DNA of 64,000 bases from Nocardia sp. CDC159 (GCF_023740735.1 NZ_JAMRXH010000016.1:1-64000); one strand, 5' to 3'. Numbered from the stretch's first letter, positions 40,651 through 49,846 are shown. Notes: a model not told the origin generated them from the sequence alone. Made by a program: numbers and translations.

Positions 40651-40915
40651 TTATCGGGTGGTGGTCGAGGCCGGGGATGTCGTCGTGGTCGTCGGCGCGG
40701 CCGTGGTGGTCGTGGGCGCGACGGTCGCGGTCGTCGTCGGTGCCACCGAGGTCGTGGTGGGCGCCGTCGTGCCCGGTGCGGTTGTCGTCGTGGACGAGCC
40801 GGTCACCGTGGTGGTCGGGGCGGCCGTGGTGGTCGAGCTCGGGGCGCTGGTCACCGGGCTGGTGGTGCTGGTCGTTGTGCTCGCCGGTGCGGTCGTGGTG
40901 GTCGTGACCGGCACG
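40651..40915 (-). repeat. Low-complexity Thr/Ala/Pro repeat coding for the cutinase tail
   Basis: Irregular repeats of TTTT, TAP and STT codons fill this stretch of the cutinase gene. The reading frame is kept. Such tails are usually O-glycosylated or wall-spanning in actinobacteria, and their length often varies between strains. Confidence 0.75.
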
Positions 40916-42330
40916 TTCTCCTTCTCCTTCTTGGCCTGCTCGGCCGCGCGGTACGCGGTGGCGAGATCCTCGGAGTTCGGCTTGTAGTTCGTATCGAGCT
41001 GCTCACCCGCCTGCGCCTGCTTGGCCAGATGGGTCAGCCAGGCCGCCGCGTACTCGGCCGAGGTCATCGGGCGGCCGTTGGCCGAATCGGCGTTGCGCCA
41101 GTAGTCGAAGTGGTGACCGGTCGCATTGGGGCCCAGGGTGAGCTGGTACGGATCGCTCATGATGACGGGGATGGTGTTCTGATTCGTCACGATCAGGCCG
41201 ACGATCTCGTTGAACACCTTCTGCGGCAGATAGGCCAGCGGCGACATCTGCTCCTTGGCGATCGCATCCGCCTTGGGGGCGGGCGGCGGCGTCTGGCCGG
41301 GCTTGTAGGCGGGATCGGAGACCCGCAGCAGGACCTGGAGGAAGGTCTCGTCGCTGGCCATCCAGTTCGGCTGCGCGGCAATGTAGCCGAACGCGTCGAG
41401 GGCGATGCGGCCGAGTGCCACCGCGACATCCTGTCCGGTCGCCGGGTTCAGCCCCTCCCGCTCCAGCTTGTCGGCGTTGATCTGGCGGCCGACATTGACC
41501 ACCAGCTGTAGCAGCGAGATGTTCTGCGGCGCGGCGCAGGTGAGGTCGCCCTCGGAACAGAACGATGCGACCTTGCCGTTCAGCGCGCCGAAGCCGCCGC
41601 TGGTACCCGGCAGCGCGCCCTGCCCGGAGACGGGTTTCACATTGCCGTTCTGATACTTCTGATCGAAGTTGTCGGGCCGGGTCGGATCCTTCGAGCCGAT
41701 GAACGTTCCGTCCCCCGCCGAACGGCCCGAATCGGCGAGGATCACCACGCCGACGACATTGTTCGGATCGACGATCCCGTACTTGCCGTCCTTGTCCGCC
41801 TGCTGGTTGCCGACCTCCATGGCGACCCGGCGCACGACGTCGGCGCCCTCGCTGTAGCCGACGATGGCGAATCGGGTGTTCGGGCAGGCCTTGCGGATCT
41901 CGGTCATCACCCGCTTGGCATTGGTCGCACCGGCGTTGACGGCATCCTCGTAGGTGGCCATATTCGCCGGATACGCGATGTAGACGGCGGCATAGGAATT
42001 GGGATCGACCGCACCGGCCGGGGCGTTGACCACCGGATCCACCCAGGTGCTGCGGTGATCACCGGACAGCGCGGCGGGCAGTTCCTCCCCGTTCGGCCCG
42101 ACCAGCATCTTCGTGGTCCCCGACGCCGGAGTGTCGCCGCGCCCGGCCACCGAGATGGTCACCATGTCCTTGCACTCGGTCACCGACGCCTTGAGCTGCG
42201 TATCGGCCGTATGACTCTTGGTGGCCGAGGGCAACACCGCGACGGCGACCACCGCCGCCACACCTAACGCCGCGGGAGCGGCGATCGCCGAAACGATCCG
42301 ATGCCGCCCCAGGAACTCCCGAAAGGACAT
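40651..42330 (-). CDS. Cutinase-like serine esterase with Thr-rich C-terminal tail, 559 aa
   Basis: Exported alpha/beta hydrolase of the cutinase-like family common in mycolata. An N-terminal signal/anchor helix (VSAIAAPAALGVAAVVAVAV) precedes the esterase domain. The nucleophile elbow is FAIVGYSEGADVV, an Asp lies in EGDLTCAAP (next to a Cys pair), and the His may be in GHHFDYW. The last ~85 residues are almost only Thr, Ala, Ser, Pro and Val, a likely extended or glycosylated wall-spanning tail. Likely substrates are lipids or esters outside the cell. It is convergent with the HTH-citrate synthase. Confidence 0.85.
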   Translation of the reverse strand: MSFREFLGRHRIVSAIAAPAALGVAAVVAVAVLPSATKSHTADTQLKASVTECKDMVTISVAGRGDTPASGTTKMLVGPNGEELPAALSGDHRSTWVDPVVNAPAGAVDPNSYAAVYIAYPANMATYEDAVNAGATNAKRVMTEIRKACPNTRFAIVGYSEGADVVRRVAMEVGNQQADKDGKYGIVDPNNVVGVVILADSGRSAGDGTFIGSKDPTRPDNFDQKYQNGNVKPVSGQGALPGTSGGFGALNGKVASFCSEGDLTCAAPQNISLLQLVVNVGRQINADKLEREGLNPATGQDVAVALGRIALDAFGYIAAQPNWMASDETFLQVLLRVSDPAYKPGQTPPPAPKADAIAKEQMSPLAYLPQKVFNEIVGLIVTNQNTIPVIMSDPYQLTLGPNATGHHFDYWRNADSANGRPMTSAEYAAAWLTHLAKQAQAGEQLDTNYKPNSEDLATAYRAAEQAKKEKENVPVTTTTTAPASTTTSTTSPVTSAPSSTTTAAPTTTVTGSSTTTTAPGTTAPTTTSVAPTTTATVAPTTTTAAPTTTTTSPASTTTR

Positions 42331-42759
42331 GTCCCGATCCCCATTTCATTACCGGATTAGCAAAACGAACAGGCCCCCCGACGGGCCATTGCCACCAGAG
42401 ACGTCGTAATCCGGGCGCTCGGTGTTACCGATTGGCACAGCTTTCGGGTGTCGAACAGGCGAAATCGACGGTCAAGCCCTGGGAAATGGGGTGGAATGCG
42501 GCACCGGTGCACCCTCCGACCCTGCTCATGGCCGCCCAGGGACGGCTCGACGCGATCCGCGCCACAGTGGCCGCGCGTCTGACCGATATCGTGCGCGCGG
42601 TCGACGTACCGCGCCGGGTACCACCGCGGAATGACCTTCCCCTGAGATTCACCGGAGACCCACCCTGATCTTTCCCGTATGTGCTTTGCGCACAGGTCGT
42701 TTCGGGGCCGGGGCTGCCTATCATCGAAATCGCAGACGTTTCGACGGCAGGAGTTCGCG
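42331..42759. other. Divergent intergenic region, cutinase / serine hydrolase
   Basis: 429 bp. The right end holds AGGAG ahead of the GTG at 42760. A frame at 42486-42668 could encode about 60 residues (MGWNAAPVHPPTLL..., then AAQGRLDAIRATVAARL) with GC-rich third positions. It has no ribosome-binding site or known family, so I do not call it as a gene. No clear inverted repeat was seen. Confidence 0.4.
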
Positions 42760-43905
42760 GTGCGGCGGTTCGCGATGATCTCGGCGCTCATGGTGTGCGC
42801 GGCGCTGATGTGTTCGGTGAGTTCCCCGCGGGCCGTCGCGGACACCGGAAGCGCGGACGCGCGCACCGGCACGCTTCAGAGGTTGCTGGACCGGCTGGTG
42901 CGCGAGTCCGAGATTCCCGGTGCGCAACTGGTGATCACCGAACGGGGCCGCGATATCCGCCTCAGCAGCGGGGTGGGAAATCTCGCCACCGGCGAACCAT
43001 TCCCCTCGACGGCACAGGTTCGCATCGCGAGCGTCACCAAATCCTTCGTCGCGGCGACGGCCCTGCTCCTGGTGGCCGAAAACAAGGTGGAGCTCGATGC
43101 CCCCGTACAGCGCTATCTGCCCGGCGTGGTACACGGCCCCGGCGGCGACGGCAATGTGATCACCGTCCGAAACCTGCTGCAGCACACCAGCGGAATCCCC
43201 GACTACCTGGAGAAACTGGACATTTCCACGGAAGCGGCACTGCGCAACCCCCGCCCGGTCGAGGAACTGCTCCGCCTCGGCCTCGACCAACCCGCCCGCT
43301 TCGCCCCCGGCACCGACTACGGCTACTCCAACACCAATTACCTACTGGCGGGCGAGCTGATCGAACGAGTGACCGGTCGATCGCTGCGCGAGGAGGTGAC
43401 CGACCGGGTGATCGAACCGCTCGCCCTGGCCGACACCTACTGGCCGGACTTCCCACGCGAACAGGTGATCCGCGGCCCGCATCCGCACGGCTACGCGATC
43501 CTCGAGGGCAAACGCGTCGACCTCGACGACTTCGACCCGTCCTGGGGCCTGGCCGACGGCGCCATGGTAGCCACCCCCGCCGACCTCAACCGCTACTTCA
43601 CCAGCCTGCTCTCCGCCCGAGTCCTCCCGCCCACCCAACTCACCGAAATGCAGCGCACCTTCCCCACCCCGGACCCGAATTCCCCCCGCGCCCCCGGCCT
43701 CGGCCTGTTCCACCTGCCCAACAGCTGCAACCTCGAAACCTGGGGCCACGACGGCGCCTTTCCCGGCTACGGCGCGGTGAGCATCGCCACCACCGACCGC
43801 GCCGCAACCCTGATCGTCAACCAACTCCCGGAAAAGCTCGTCACCGAAGGCGACGTTCCCCTGGCGTCCGTACTCCTCGACACCGCGATCTGCGGGAAGT
43901 CGTAG
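42760..43905 (+). CDS. Secreted beta-lactamase-family serine hydrolase, 381 aa
   Basis: Class C/EstB-like penicillin-binding fold. A signal peptide (VRRFAMISALMVCAALMCSVSSPRAVA|D) is followed by the SxxK motif in IASVTKSFVAA, the YxN motif in YGYSNTNYLL and the HxG motif in WGHDGAFPGYG. This is a complete active site for a D-alanyl-D-alanine carboxypeptidase, esterase or related hydrolase. AGGAG lies before the GTG at 42760. Such enzymes are common in Nocardia and have varied substrates; beta-lactam resistance cannot be inferred. Confidence 0.86.
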   Translation: MRRFAMISALMVCAALMCSVSSPRAVADTGSADARTGTLQRLLDRLVRESEIPGAQLVITERGRDIRLSSGVGNLATGEPFPSTAQVRIASVTKSFVAATALLLVAENKVELDAPVQRYLPGVVHGPGGDGNVITVRNLLQHTSGIPDYLEKLDISTEAALRNPRPVEELLRLGLDQPARFAPGTDYGYSNTNYLLAGELIERVTGRSLREEVTDRVIEPLALADTYWPDFPREQVIRGPHPHGYAILEGKRVDLDDFDPSWGLADGAMVATPADLNRYFTSLLSARVLPPTQLTEMQRTFPTPDPNSPRAPGLGLFHLPNSCNLETWGHDGAFPGYGAVSIATTDRAATLIVNQLPEKLVTEGDVPLASVLLDTAICGKS

Positions 43906-43950
43906 AGCCGCGAAACCGGTCGCGGCTCCCGACGCGGCGACTGATCCGGC

Positions 43951-44829
43951 TCACACCCCGGATCTGATCGACTCGGCGACCGCCGCGACACCGGAATCGC
44001 CTCGGCCCGAGGCGATTCCGCGCTGGAGCAGCTGGGCGAAGAGCTCGGGTACCGCGGTATCGATGCCCTGGCGGCGGCTGGTCTCGAGCAGGTGATTCAC
44101 CGCCTCGACGTGCACCTCGATGGTGCCGTCGGCGTCGGAGAACTCGCCCCGATCGAGTTGACCCGCGTGCTCGGCGAACAGCCGCGCGATGAACGACAGA
44201 TGCCCGACCGCCACCTTCGCGAAGGTCCGCGCCGCGACCTGCTCGGTACCCAGCAGTGCCGCCCCGTGGTAGAAGCCGCTCAACGAGCCCCAGATCAGGC
44301 CGAGCAGCGCGGTGTCGTACATGGCGGCGAGTCCGGCGTCGGAACCGAGGTGGACCGCGTTGCCGAGCGCGGAAAGCGTGGACCGGTGCGCGGCGAAGGT
44401 CTCCTCGCTGCCGCTGAAAATGAACAGCGCCTCCGGCTTTCCGATGAGCGTGGTGCCGCTCATCGCCGCACCGTCGAGATAACCGATGCCGCGCTCATCG
44501 GCCCACCTCGCCAGCGCCCTGGCCTGTTCCGGTGTCCCGGAGATCAGGTTGGCGATCGTACGCCCGCGCAGTTCGTCCGCGGCCGGTGCCAGAAGCTGTT
44601 CGGCCGCCGCATAATCCGACACCACCGTGACGATCAGCTCGGCCGAGCCCACCGCATCGACCACCGACTCCGCACGCCGGGCGCCACGCTCGATCAGGGC
44701 ATCGGCCCGGGCAGGGGTGCGATTCCACACCGCGAGTTCATGGCCGCCGTCCAGAAAAGCCTGGGCCAGGGCGGTGCCGAGCTGTCCGAGGCCGAGGACG
44801 GCCAGCCTGGTCGGGTGTGCTGTGGTCAT
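43951..44829 (-). CDS. Imine-reductase-like NAD(P)-dependent oxidoreductase, 292 aa
   Basis: 3-hydroxyisobutyrate-dehydrogenase/imine reductase superfamily. The Rossmann motif is LAVLGLGQLGTALAQAF, followed by WNRTPARADAL (NADPH-type), and the C-terminal helical dimer domain includes GLAAMYDTALLGLIWG. The Asp/Tyr pattern in that helix (AMYDTALL) resembles bacterial imine reductases. AGGAG precedes the ATG at 44829. The real substrate is not known, and a general beta-hydroxyacid dehydrogenase role is possible. Confidence 0.82.
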   Translation of the reverse strand: MTTAHPTRLAVLGLGQLGTALAQAFLDGGHELAVWNRTPARADALIERGARRAESVVDAVGSAELIVTVVSDYAAAEQLLAPAADELRGRTIANLISGTPEQARALARWADERGIGYLDGAAMSGTTLIGKPEALFIFSGSEETFAAHRSTLSALGNAVHLGSDAGLAAMYDTALLGLIWGSLSGFYHGAALLGTEQVAARTFAKVAVGHLSFIARLFAEHAGQLDRGEFSDADGTIEVHVEAVNHLLETSRRQGIDTAVPELFAQLLQRGIASGRGDSGVAAVAESIRSGV

Positions 44830-44985
44830 GTTGTTCTCCTGCCATGGATGCGCCGCTGTCGCGACAAGCAGGGATAACCGGGCTGGGCAGGCCCGCATTC
44901 CGATCGGTCGAGCGGGCCCCGGCCGGTTTCGCGGTGGGTGAAATCGAAGCGGTCAGGACCCGCGGGTGGGATCGCGGGCCAGGTT

Positions 44986-45486
44986 CTATCGAATAAGCAC
45001 ATTCGCCAGGCAGACCGCCAGGCCGAGCACCGTATTGCCCGACCCGATCGCGGCGGCTTTCCACGCGGAGTAGCCGCTGGATCGGGCGGCCAGCAGTCCC
45101 CAGCCGAACAGCAACGCCATGTTCACGACGAGGGTCACGGTGGTGAAACCGATGGTGACCGAGCCGTCGGGATGGACGATATCGTCGGGCCAGTCGAGGA
45201 AATGCGCCAGCAGCAACAGCAGAACCGTAGGGAGACAGGCGATCACGAGGGGGATGCCGGTGAGCATATTGCGTCCGAGATCCGCCCAGAATCCCGATTC
45301 CGAAGCGGCGCTGTGGGTGGACACGTGCTGTCCGTAACCGCGAGTTATCGCCGCGATCGCGACACTGATGCCCACCCACAGCGCGGAATTGCGAGGGCTC
45401 TCACCCAGCGGCATCGCCGCGACGATGACGCTGGCCATGATCGTCCCGACGACCCCGCCATAGATATCGTTGCCTTGTAGCCGCAC
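44986..45486 (-). CDS. Membrane protein of unknown function, 166 aa
   Basis: Four hydrophobic segments (GVVGTIMASVIVAAMPL, ALWVGISVAIAAITRGYG, IPLVIACLPTVLLLLLAHFL and the pair FTTVTLVVNMALLFGWGLL / GNTVLGLAVCLANVLI) with short loops. No recognised family. The GTG at 45486 has TACACT eight bases upstream on the minus strand, consistent with a leaderless start. It lies 156 bp upstream of the reductase gene on the same strand. Confidence 0.6.
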   Translation of the reverse strand: MRLQGNDIYGGVVGTIMASVIVAAMPLGESPRNSALWVGISVAIAAITRGYGQHVSTHSAASESGFWADLGRNMLTGIPLVIACLPTVLLLLLAHFLDWPDDIVHPDGSVTIGFTTVTLVVNMALLFGWGLLAARSSGYSAWKAAAIGSGNTVLGLAVCLANVLIR

Positions 45487-45723
45487 GATTGCTGAGTGTA
45501 GTTACGCGCCCAGACTTCCGAGCCCTGCGAGAGTAGGTTGTAGGGTCTGGAATTCGTGGCAGCCGGCACCCCATCGACCGGGGCGTTTCGAGTTTGTGGC
45601 ATCCGGGAAGCATCCCTTCCCTTCGCCGCCCCTTTGTCGGGAGCGAAAGCAGCTATGTACACAAGGGCTTTCGCCTCGGTGACGGCGGTGCGACCGGTGT
45701 GGTTGCTGACAAATGCTGGTTCA
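45487..45723. other. Intergenic region without recognised feature
   Basis: 237 bp between two minus-strand genes. I looked for a tRNA, terminator or known RNA motif and found none; several short inverted repeats are present but none is strong. Confidence 0.4.
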
Positions 45724-46962
45724 CTACGGCAGTGGAGGGTGGTTGAGCTGGGCGAGGTTGGCGACGATCAGCTCGCGGAGCTCGGCGATCTGCGCGGGCG
45801 GGTGGAAGCGCGAGGAGAAAGCGAGCTCGATGCTGCACCGCCCGGCGAAGGTGGACACGAAATAGCCGACCCAGCTGACCGGTTCGGAGGTGGCGAAGCC
45901 GCGGAAATCGACGATCTCGAGCCCTGCGGGTACGGGAAGGTCGGGGACCACTCCCCAGTTGGTGATGAAGTTCCCGACGGTCTCGCGCGCGCGGCCGTGC
46001 GCGGCCGCCGACGCCGCGGCCAGCATGACCGCGAGTGCCGTGCCGCCTTCGATTCCGTCGACGATCTGGGTCTTGACCTGTTTGGCGAGTACGCCCAGAT
46101 CGGTGCCGTGCTCGCACACAGTGATCGTGGGTGCGAAGGCCAGGGCATTGGTGACCTCGTCCGGGCGTGCCGCTGGACACAGGTGCGGGCGCAGATCGGC
46201 CAGATGGAACATGATCATCGGCAGTTCGGTTGCGGCGTCGGTCGATTCGGTGATCGTCGCGCGCTCGGCACGCACGATCGCGGCAGCCAGCAGAGCGTGC
46301 AGCGTCGTCCCTGCCGCCCGCGCCCGCCCGAGCAGCGCCGCGGTGTCGGCCTGCGACAGGGTGATCCGCTGCGCCAAATCCGGGCCGAACCCGGTGCCCG
46401 CGCCGACGTCGTCGACCGCGAGACCGCGCACCGGGCCGCCGGTCGGCACCGCCGGTGCGGGCAGGTCCATGGCCCGCGCGAGGTAGGCGTGTTCGAGGCT
46501 GAGCGGGTACACCGGAGTCGGGTCGGGGTATTCGACGGTTCCCGCGAGCGCGGCGGCGGCGTGCCAGAAGTGGGCGAGCAGCGCGAATCCCAGGGTGGCG
46601 TCGTTGATGGCGTGGCTGATCCGCAGCGCAACCGCGGTCGTCGCGCCCTCGGACACGGTCGTGAGTTCGGCCAGGGTGCGCGCGGGGTCCAGCGGTGCGA
46701 CGTCACGGCCGAGCCGGCCCGCGATCGGGCCCGCCGCGATGTCGACGGTCGCGGCACTCGAGCTGTCGTCGGGAATATGCAGCTCGGCCCCGCCGCCGGT
46801 GAGTTCTATCGTGCCGCGCAGTATGGGGAACTTGCGGCACAGCAGCTCGAAAGCCCTGTGGAGCAGCGCGGTGTCGACCTCGCCGACACAGAGAGTCACG
46901 TAGCTGACGGTGAGTTTTCGGGGTACGAAACCGTGATCGATCAGTCCCAGGCGGTATTTCAT
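45724..46962 (-). CDS. PapA5-like acyltransferase (condensation-domain superfamily), 412 aa
   Basis: Condensation/acyltransferase fold with the catalytic motif HxxxD at H117-D121 (RISHAINDATLG), as in mycobacterial PapA5-type enzymes that esterify lipid alcohols or sugars with acyl chains. The C-terminal GNFITNWGVVPDLPVP loop also fits the family. The ATG at 46962 is one base from the thioesterase stop, so the two are coupled. No polyketide synthase is adjacent that could supply the acyl group. The acceptor is unknown. Confidence 0.82.
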   Translation of the reverse strand: MKYRLGLIDHGFVPRKLTVSYVTLCVGEVDTALLHRAFELLCRKFPILRGTIELTGGGAELHIPDDSSSAATVDIAAGPIAGRLGRDVAPLDPARTLAELTTVSEGATTAVALRISHAINDATLGFALLAHFWHAAAALAGTVEYPDPTPVYPLSLEHAYLARAMDLPAPAVPTGGPVRGLAVDDVGAGTGFGPDLAQRITLSQADTAALLGRARAAGTTLHALLAAAIVRAERATITESTDAATELPMIMFHLADLRPHLCPAARPDEVTNALAFAPTITVCEHGTDLGVLAKQVKTQIVDGIEGGTALAVMLAAASAAAHGRARETVGNFITNWGVVPDLPVPAGLEIVDFRGFATSEPVSWVGYFVSTFAGRCSIELAFSSRFHPPAQIAELRELIVANLAQLNHPPLP

Positions 46963-46963
46963 G

Positions 46964-47407
46964 TCAGTCGAGGCCCAGCAGCGCGGGGTTGGTGGCACGG
47001 GCCCGCAACTGCTGCGCGGGGTCGGGCACCAGTCGCCGGGTCCGCATGTCGAGTAGTCCGCTGACGCTGCTCACCTCGGCCACCAGCGTGCCGTCCGGCT
47101 TGCGCAGCACATGCTCGACGCGGTGGGTCTTACCAGGCCCCCACACGAACGTGCAGGTGACGTCGACCGCGTCGTCGGCGCGCAGTTCCGCGTGGTGGCG
47201 CAGCGTGGTTTCGAGGTTGATCGGCCCGAAGCCGTCGGCGAGCAGCCGCTGTGGCGACAGCCCCGCCGCTTGCCCGCAGGCGAAGCGGGAATGCTCGGCG
47301 TACTGCAGATACACCGTGGAGGCGAGATGGTGATTGGTGTCGAGTTCGTAACTGCGAACGGTGAATCGCATGGTGAATGGCGCGGCACTCACGGCAGCTT
47401 CTGACAC
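46964..47407 (-). CDS. Hotdog-fold acyl-CoA thioesterase (4HBT type), 147 aa
   Basis: Small hotdog thioesterase of the 4-hydroxybenzoyl-CoA thioesterase/YbgC type: FTVRSYELDTNHHLASTVYLQYAEHSRF has the ELDxxxH catalytic pattern. A beta-sheet core follows (VDVTCTFVWGPGKTHRVEHVL, GTLVAEVSSVSGLLD). AGGAG lies five bases before the GTG at 47407. It is the first gene of a two-gene operon with the acyltransferase and diverges from an HTH regulator. Confidence 0.82.
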   Translation of the reverse strand: MSEAAVSAAPFTMRFTVRSYELDTNHHLASTVYLQYAEHSRFACGQAAGLSPQRLLADGFGPINLETTLRHHAELRADDAVDVTCTFVWGPGKTHRVEHVLRKPDGTLVAEVSSVSGLLDMRTRRLVPDPAQQLRARATNPALLGLD

Positions 47408-47480
47408 GGGCGCTCCTGATACTGGCGGGATTGACAACGGTTTGCCAGCCTGCCGCCGCAGGCACACCGGCACCAAGACA

Positions 47481-47502
47481 GTGGTGACACTGGTGTCGCC
47501 AC
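47481..47502. promoter_or_regulatory. Inverted repeat between the thioesterase operon and the HTH regulator
   Basis: Arms GTGGTGACAC (47481-47490) and GTGTCGCCAC (47493-47502) are reverse complements apart from one base, separated by TG. The centre is 90 bp from the operon start and 50 bp from the regulator start, a sensible place for an operator that controls both. Confidence 0.6.
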
Positions 47503-47541
47503 CACCTGGCACCGGGCCCGGGGGTGCTCGATGATGAGTGC

Positions 47542-48399
47542 GTGCGCACCGCCGTTTCCGCCCGCCGCCCCGAGCTCGCCGCGTTCCTACGCAGCCGCCG
47601 CGACCGCCTGACCCCCCACGAGGTCGGCATGGCGCCCGGAGTGCGCCGCAAGACACCGGGATTGCGGCGCGAGGAGGTCGCTCAGCTCGCCGGGGTCTCG
47701 ATCACCTGGTACACCTGGCTCGAACAGGGACGCCCGATCAACGTCAGCGCTCAGATCCTCGACGCCATTGCCGCCACGCTGCGCCTGGACGCCGCGGAAC
47801 GCGCCCACCTCTACCGCCTGGCCGAGGTGCCGATCCCCGCAGTGGCCGCCCGCGCCCACGCAATCACCGCGACAGTGCAATCGATTCTCGATGCCGTCAC
47901 CGGCTTTCCGGCCGCCGCGCTCAACAGCCGCTGGGATCTGCTGGGCTACAACGACGCGGCCGCGGCGGTGTGGCCGGGGCTCACCGCTCCCGAGGGTTCT
48001 CGTAATGTCTTGTGGGAGTTGTTCACCACCCGGGAATGCTGCCGCTGCTTCGTCAACCGCGACCTCGTCCTGCCGCACATGGTCGCCTCGTTCCGGGCAG
48101 ATTTCGCAACCCACCTCGACGACCCGGCCTGGCTCGACCTGATCCGCGGACTCGCCACCGCGAGCTCGGAATTCACGCGACTGTGGGCCACCCACGACGT
48201 CGCCGCCCCACCCCACCAAACCATGACCTACCGCCACGCCGCCGTCGGCGAACTGTCGTTCGCCCTGACGCGAATGGACCTGCCCGCCACCCCCGAAACA
48301 TTCCTCACGGTATGGACTCCGGTCGACGAGCCCAGCCGCCGCCGCATGGACTGGCTGCTCGCCCACCCGAACGCACCCGCACTCGACCACACCCACTGA
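47542..48399 (+). CDS. XRE-type HTH regulator with MmyB-like ligand domain, 285 aa
   Basis: N-terminal helix-turn-helix (PELAAFLRSRRDRLTPHEVG, TPGLRREEVAQLAGVSITWYTWLEQGR) followed by the MmyB-like domain (LDAVTGFPAAALNSRWDLLGYNDAAAAVW). Members of this family are ligand-responsive repressors or activators, often next to the gene they control. I choose the GTG at 47542; a GATGAT six bases upstream may be a leaderless -10. It diverges from the thioesterase/acyltransferase operon with an inverted repeat between them. Confidence 0.85.
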   Translation: MRTAVSARRPELAAFLRSRRDRLTPHEVGMAPGVRRKTPGLRREEVAQLAGVSITWYTWLEQGRPINVSAQILDAIAATLRLDAAERAHLYRLAEVPIPAVAARAHAITATVQSILDAVTGFPAAALNSRWDLLGYNDAAAAVWPGLTAPEGSRNVLWELFTTRECCRCFVNRDLVLPHMVASFRADFATHLDDPAWLDLIRGLATASSEFTRLWATHDVAAPPHQTMTYRHAAVGELSFALTRMDLPATPETFLTVWTPVDEPSRRRMDWLLAHPNAPALDHTH

Positions 48400-48415
48400 C
48401 AGGGCTCGTTTCCAA

Positions 48416-48437
48416 CCGCGCCCAGCGCCTGGGGCGG
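48416..48437. terminator. Weak hairpin between convergent genes
   Basis: CCGCGCCCAG (48416-48425) can pair with CTGGGGCGG (48429-48437) with one bulge and a 3-base loop. It lies between the convergent HTH regulator and dnaB stops. Confidence 0.45.
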
Positions 48438-48466
48438 CCACAACTTCTGAGACCCTGTGCGGCGGC

Positions 48467-49846
48467 CTACCCCCGGGCCATATCCACGAAGCGGCTCAAA
48501 TGCAGCTGGTGGGCGACGGTGATGGTGGCGGTGGGGCCGTTTCGGTGTTTGCCGAGGATGAGGTCGGCCTCGCCGCCGCGGGGGTCGTCGCGTTCGAAGG
48601 CGTCGGGGCGGTGCAGCAGGATAACCATGTCGGCGTCCTGTTCGAGGGAGCCGGATTCGCGGAGGTCGGAGACCATGGGGCGCTTATCGGTTCGCTGTTC
48701 GGGGCCGCGGTTGAGCTGACTGATGGCGACGACCGGGACCTCGAGCTCCTTGGCGAGCAGCTTGAGGCTTCGGGAGAATTCCGAGACTTCCTGCTGGCGG
48801 GATTCGACCTTCTTACCGGAGGTCATCAGCTGGAGGTAGTCGACGACCACGAGCCGTAGATCGTGGCGCTGCTTGAGTCGCCGCGCCTTCGCCCGGATCT
48901 CCATCATGGTCATATTCGGCGAATCGTCCACGAACAGCGGCGCCTCGCTGATCTCACTCATCCGCCGCGCCAACTTGGTCCAGTCGTCATCGCTCATGCG
49001 CCCGGACCGCATATCACCGAGCTTGATCTTCGCCTCCGCCGACAAAAGGCGCATCACGATCTCGGTGCGGCTCATTTCCAGCGAGAAAATAACGCTCGCC
49101 AAGCCGTGCTTGATCGAGCAGCTCCGCATGAAATCCATTCCGAGCGTCGATTTACCGACACCGGGCCGCGCCGCGACGATGATCATCTGACCCGGGTGCA
49201 GGCCATTGGTGATTTCGTCCAGTTCGGTGAAGCCGGTGGGGACGCCCAGGGACATGCCGCCGCGGCTGGCGATGGAGTCGATCTCGTCCATCGTGGGCTG
49301 GAGGAGTTCCTCGAGGGGGAGGAAGTCGTCGCTGGAGCGGCGTTCGGTGACCTCGTAGATTTCGGCCTGGGCGCGGTCGACGACCTCGGCGACGTCCTGG
49401 CCGTCGGCACCGGCGTAACCGTATTGGACGATGCGGGTGCCCGCCTCGACCAGGCGGCGCAAAATCGCCTTCTCCGCAACGATTTCCGCGTAGTAGGAGG
49501 CGTTGGCGGCGGTGGGGACGGTCTGGGTCAAGGTGACCAGATAGGGGGCGCCGCCGATGCGCTTGAGTTCGCCGCGGCGGTCCAGGGCGGCGGCGACGGT
49601 GACCGGGTCGGCGGGCTCGCCGCGGCCGTAGAGATCCAGGACGGCGTCGTAGACGGCCTGATGCGCGGGACGGTAGAAGTCGCCGGGGCGCAGCACCTCC
49701 ACCACATCGGCGATGGCGTCCTTGGACAGCAGCATGCCGCCCAGTACCGACTGCTCGGCGGCCATATCGTGCGGCGGCTGGCGGCCGAAATCCTCACCGG
49801 GAGCGTCCTGGTAGTCCGAGTGTCCGCGATCGTCGACGACTGCCAC
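48467..49846 (-). CDS. dnaB: Replicative DNA helicase DnaB, about 459 aa, without intein
   Basis: Hexameric 5'-3' helicase at the replication fork. The N-terminal DnaB domain (PPHDMAAEQSVLGGMLLSKDAI...) interacts with primase. The RecA-like motor has Walker A AARPGVGKSTLGMD, Walker B LRLVVVDYLQLM, and the C-terminal QLNRGPEQRTDKRP and DLRESGSLEQDADM. The P-loop is uninterrupted; mycobacterial dnaB often carries inteins here and this one does not. The GTG at 49846 is the most likely start by length, though an earlier in-frame start would extend it. It lies downstream of the rpsF-ssb-rpsR-rplI operon on the same strand but beyond a terminator and a 700-bp gap. Confidence 0.93.
   Translation of the reverse strand: MAVVDDRGHSDYQDAPGEDFGRQPPHDMAAEQSVLGGMLLSKDAIADVVEVLRPGDFYRPAHQAVYDAVLDLYGRGEPADPVTVAAALDRRGELKRIGGAPYLVTLTQTVPTAANASYYAEIVAEKAILRRLVEAGTRIVQYGYAGADGQDVAEVVDRAQAEIYEVTERRSSDDFLPLEELLQPTMDEIDSIASRGGMSLGVPTGFTELDEITNGLHPGQMIIVAARPGVGKSTLGMDFMRSCSIKHGLASVIFSLEMSRTEIVMRLLSAEAKIKLGDMRSGRMSDDDWTKLARRMSEISEAPLFVDDSPNMTMMEIRAKARRLKQRHDLRLVVVDYLQLMTSGKKVESRQQEVSEFSRSLKLLAKELEVPVVAISQLNRGPEQRTDKRPMVSDLRESGSLEQDADMVILLHRPDAFERDDPRGGEADLILGKHRNGPTATITVAHQLHLSRFVDMARG

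Noticed and set aside
40651..40915. GTC/GGT-rich repetitive DNA, considered as a non-coding repeat or a plus-strand Val-rich gene
   Set aside because: It is the 3' end of the cutinase frame; the reverse reading (VVVVGAVVVVV) is the mirror of Thr codons.
42432..42668. A 78-codon plus-strand frame (TTG start) between cutinase and serine hydrolase
   Set aside because: GC-rich third positions are suggestive, but there is no start signal, no family and no operon context; described under the intergenic entry instead.
45487..45723. Possible tRNA or structured RNA
   Set aside because: No cloverleaf arms, no anticodon-loop pattern, and no known riboswitch blocks.
48467..49846. Possible intein in dnaB, as in mycobacteria
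   Set aside because: The P-loop and the C-terminal motor motifs are contiguous and the total length is that of an intein-less DnaB.
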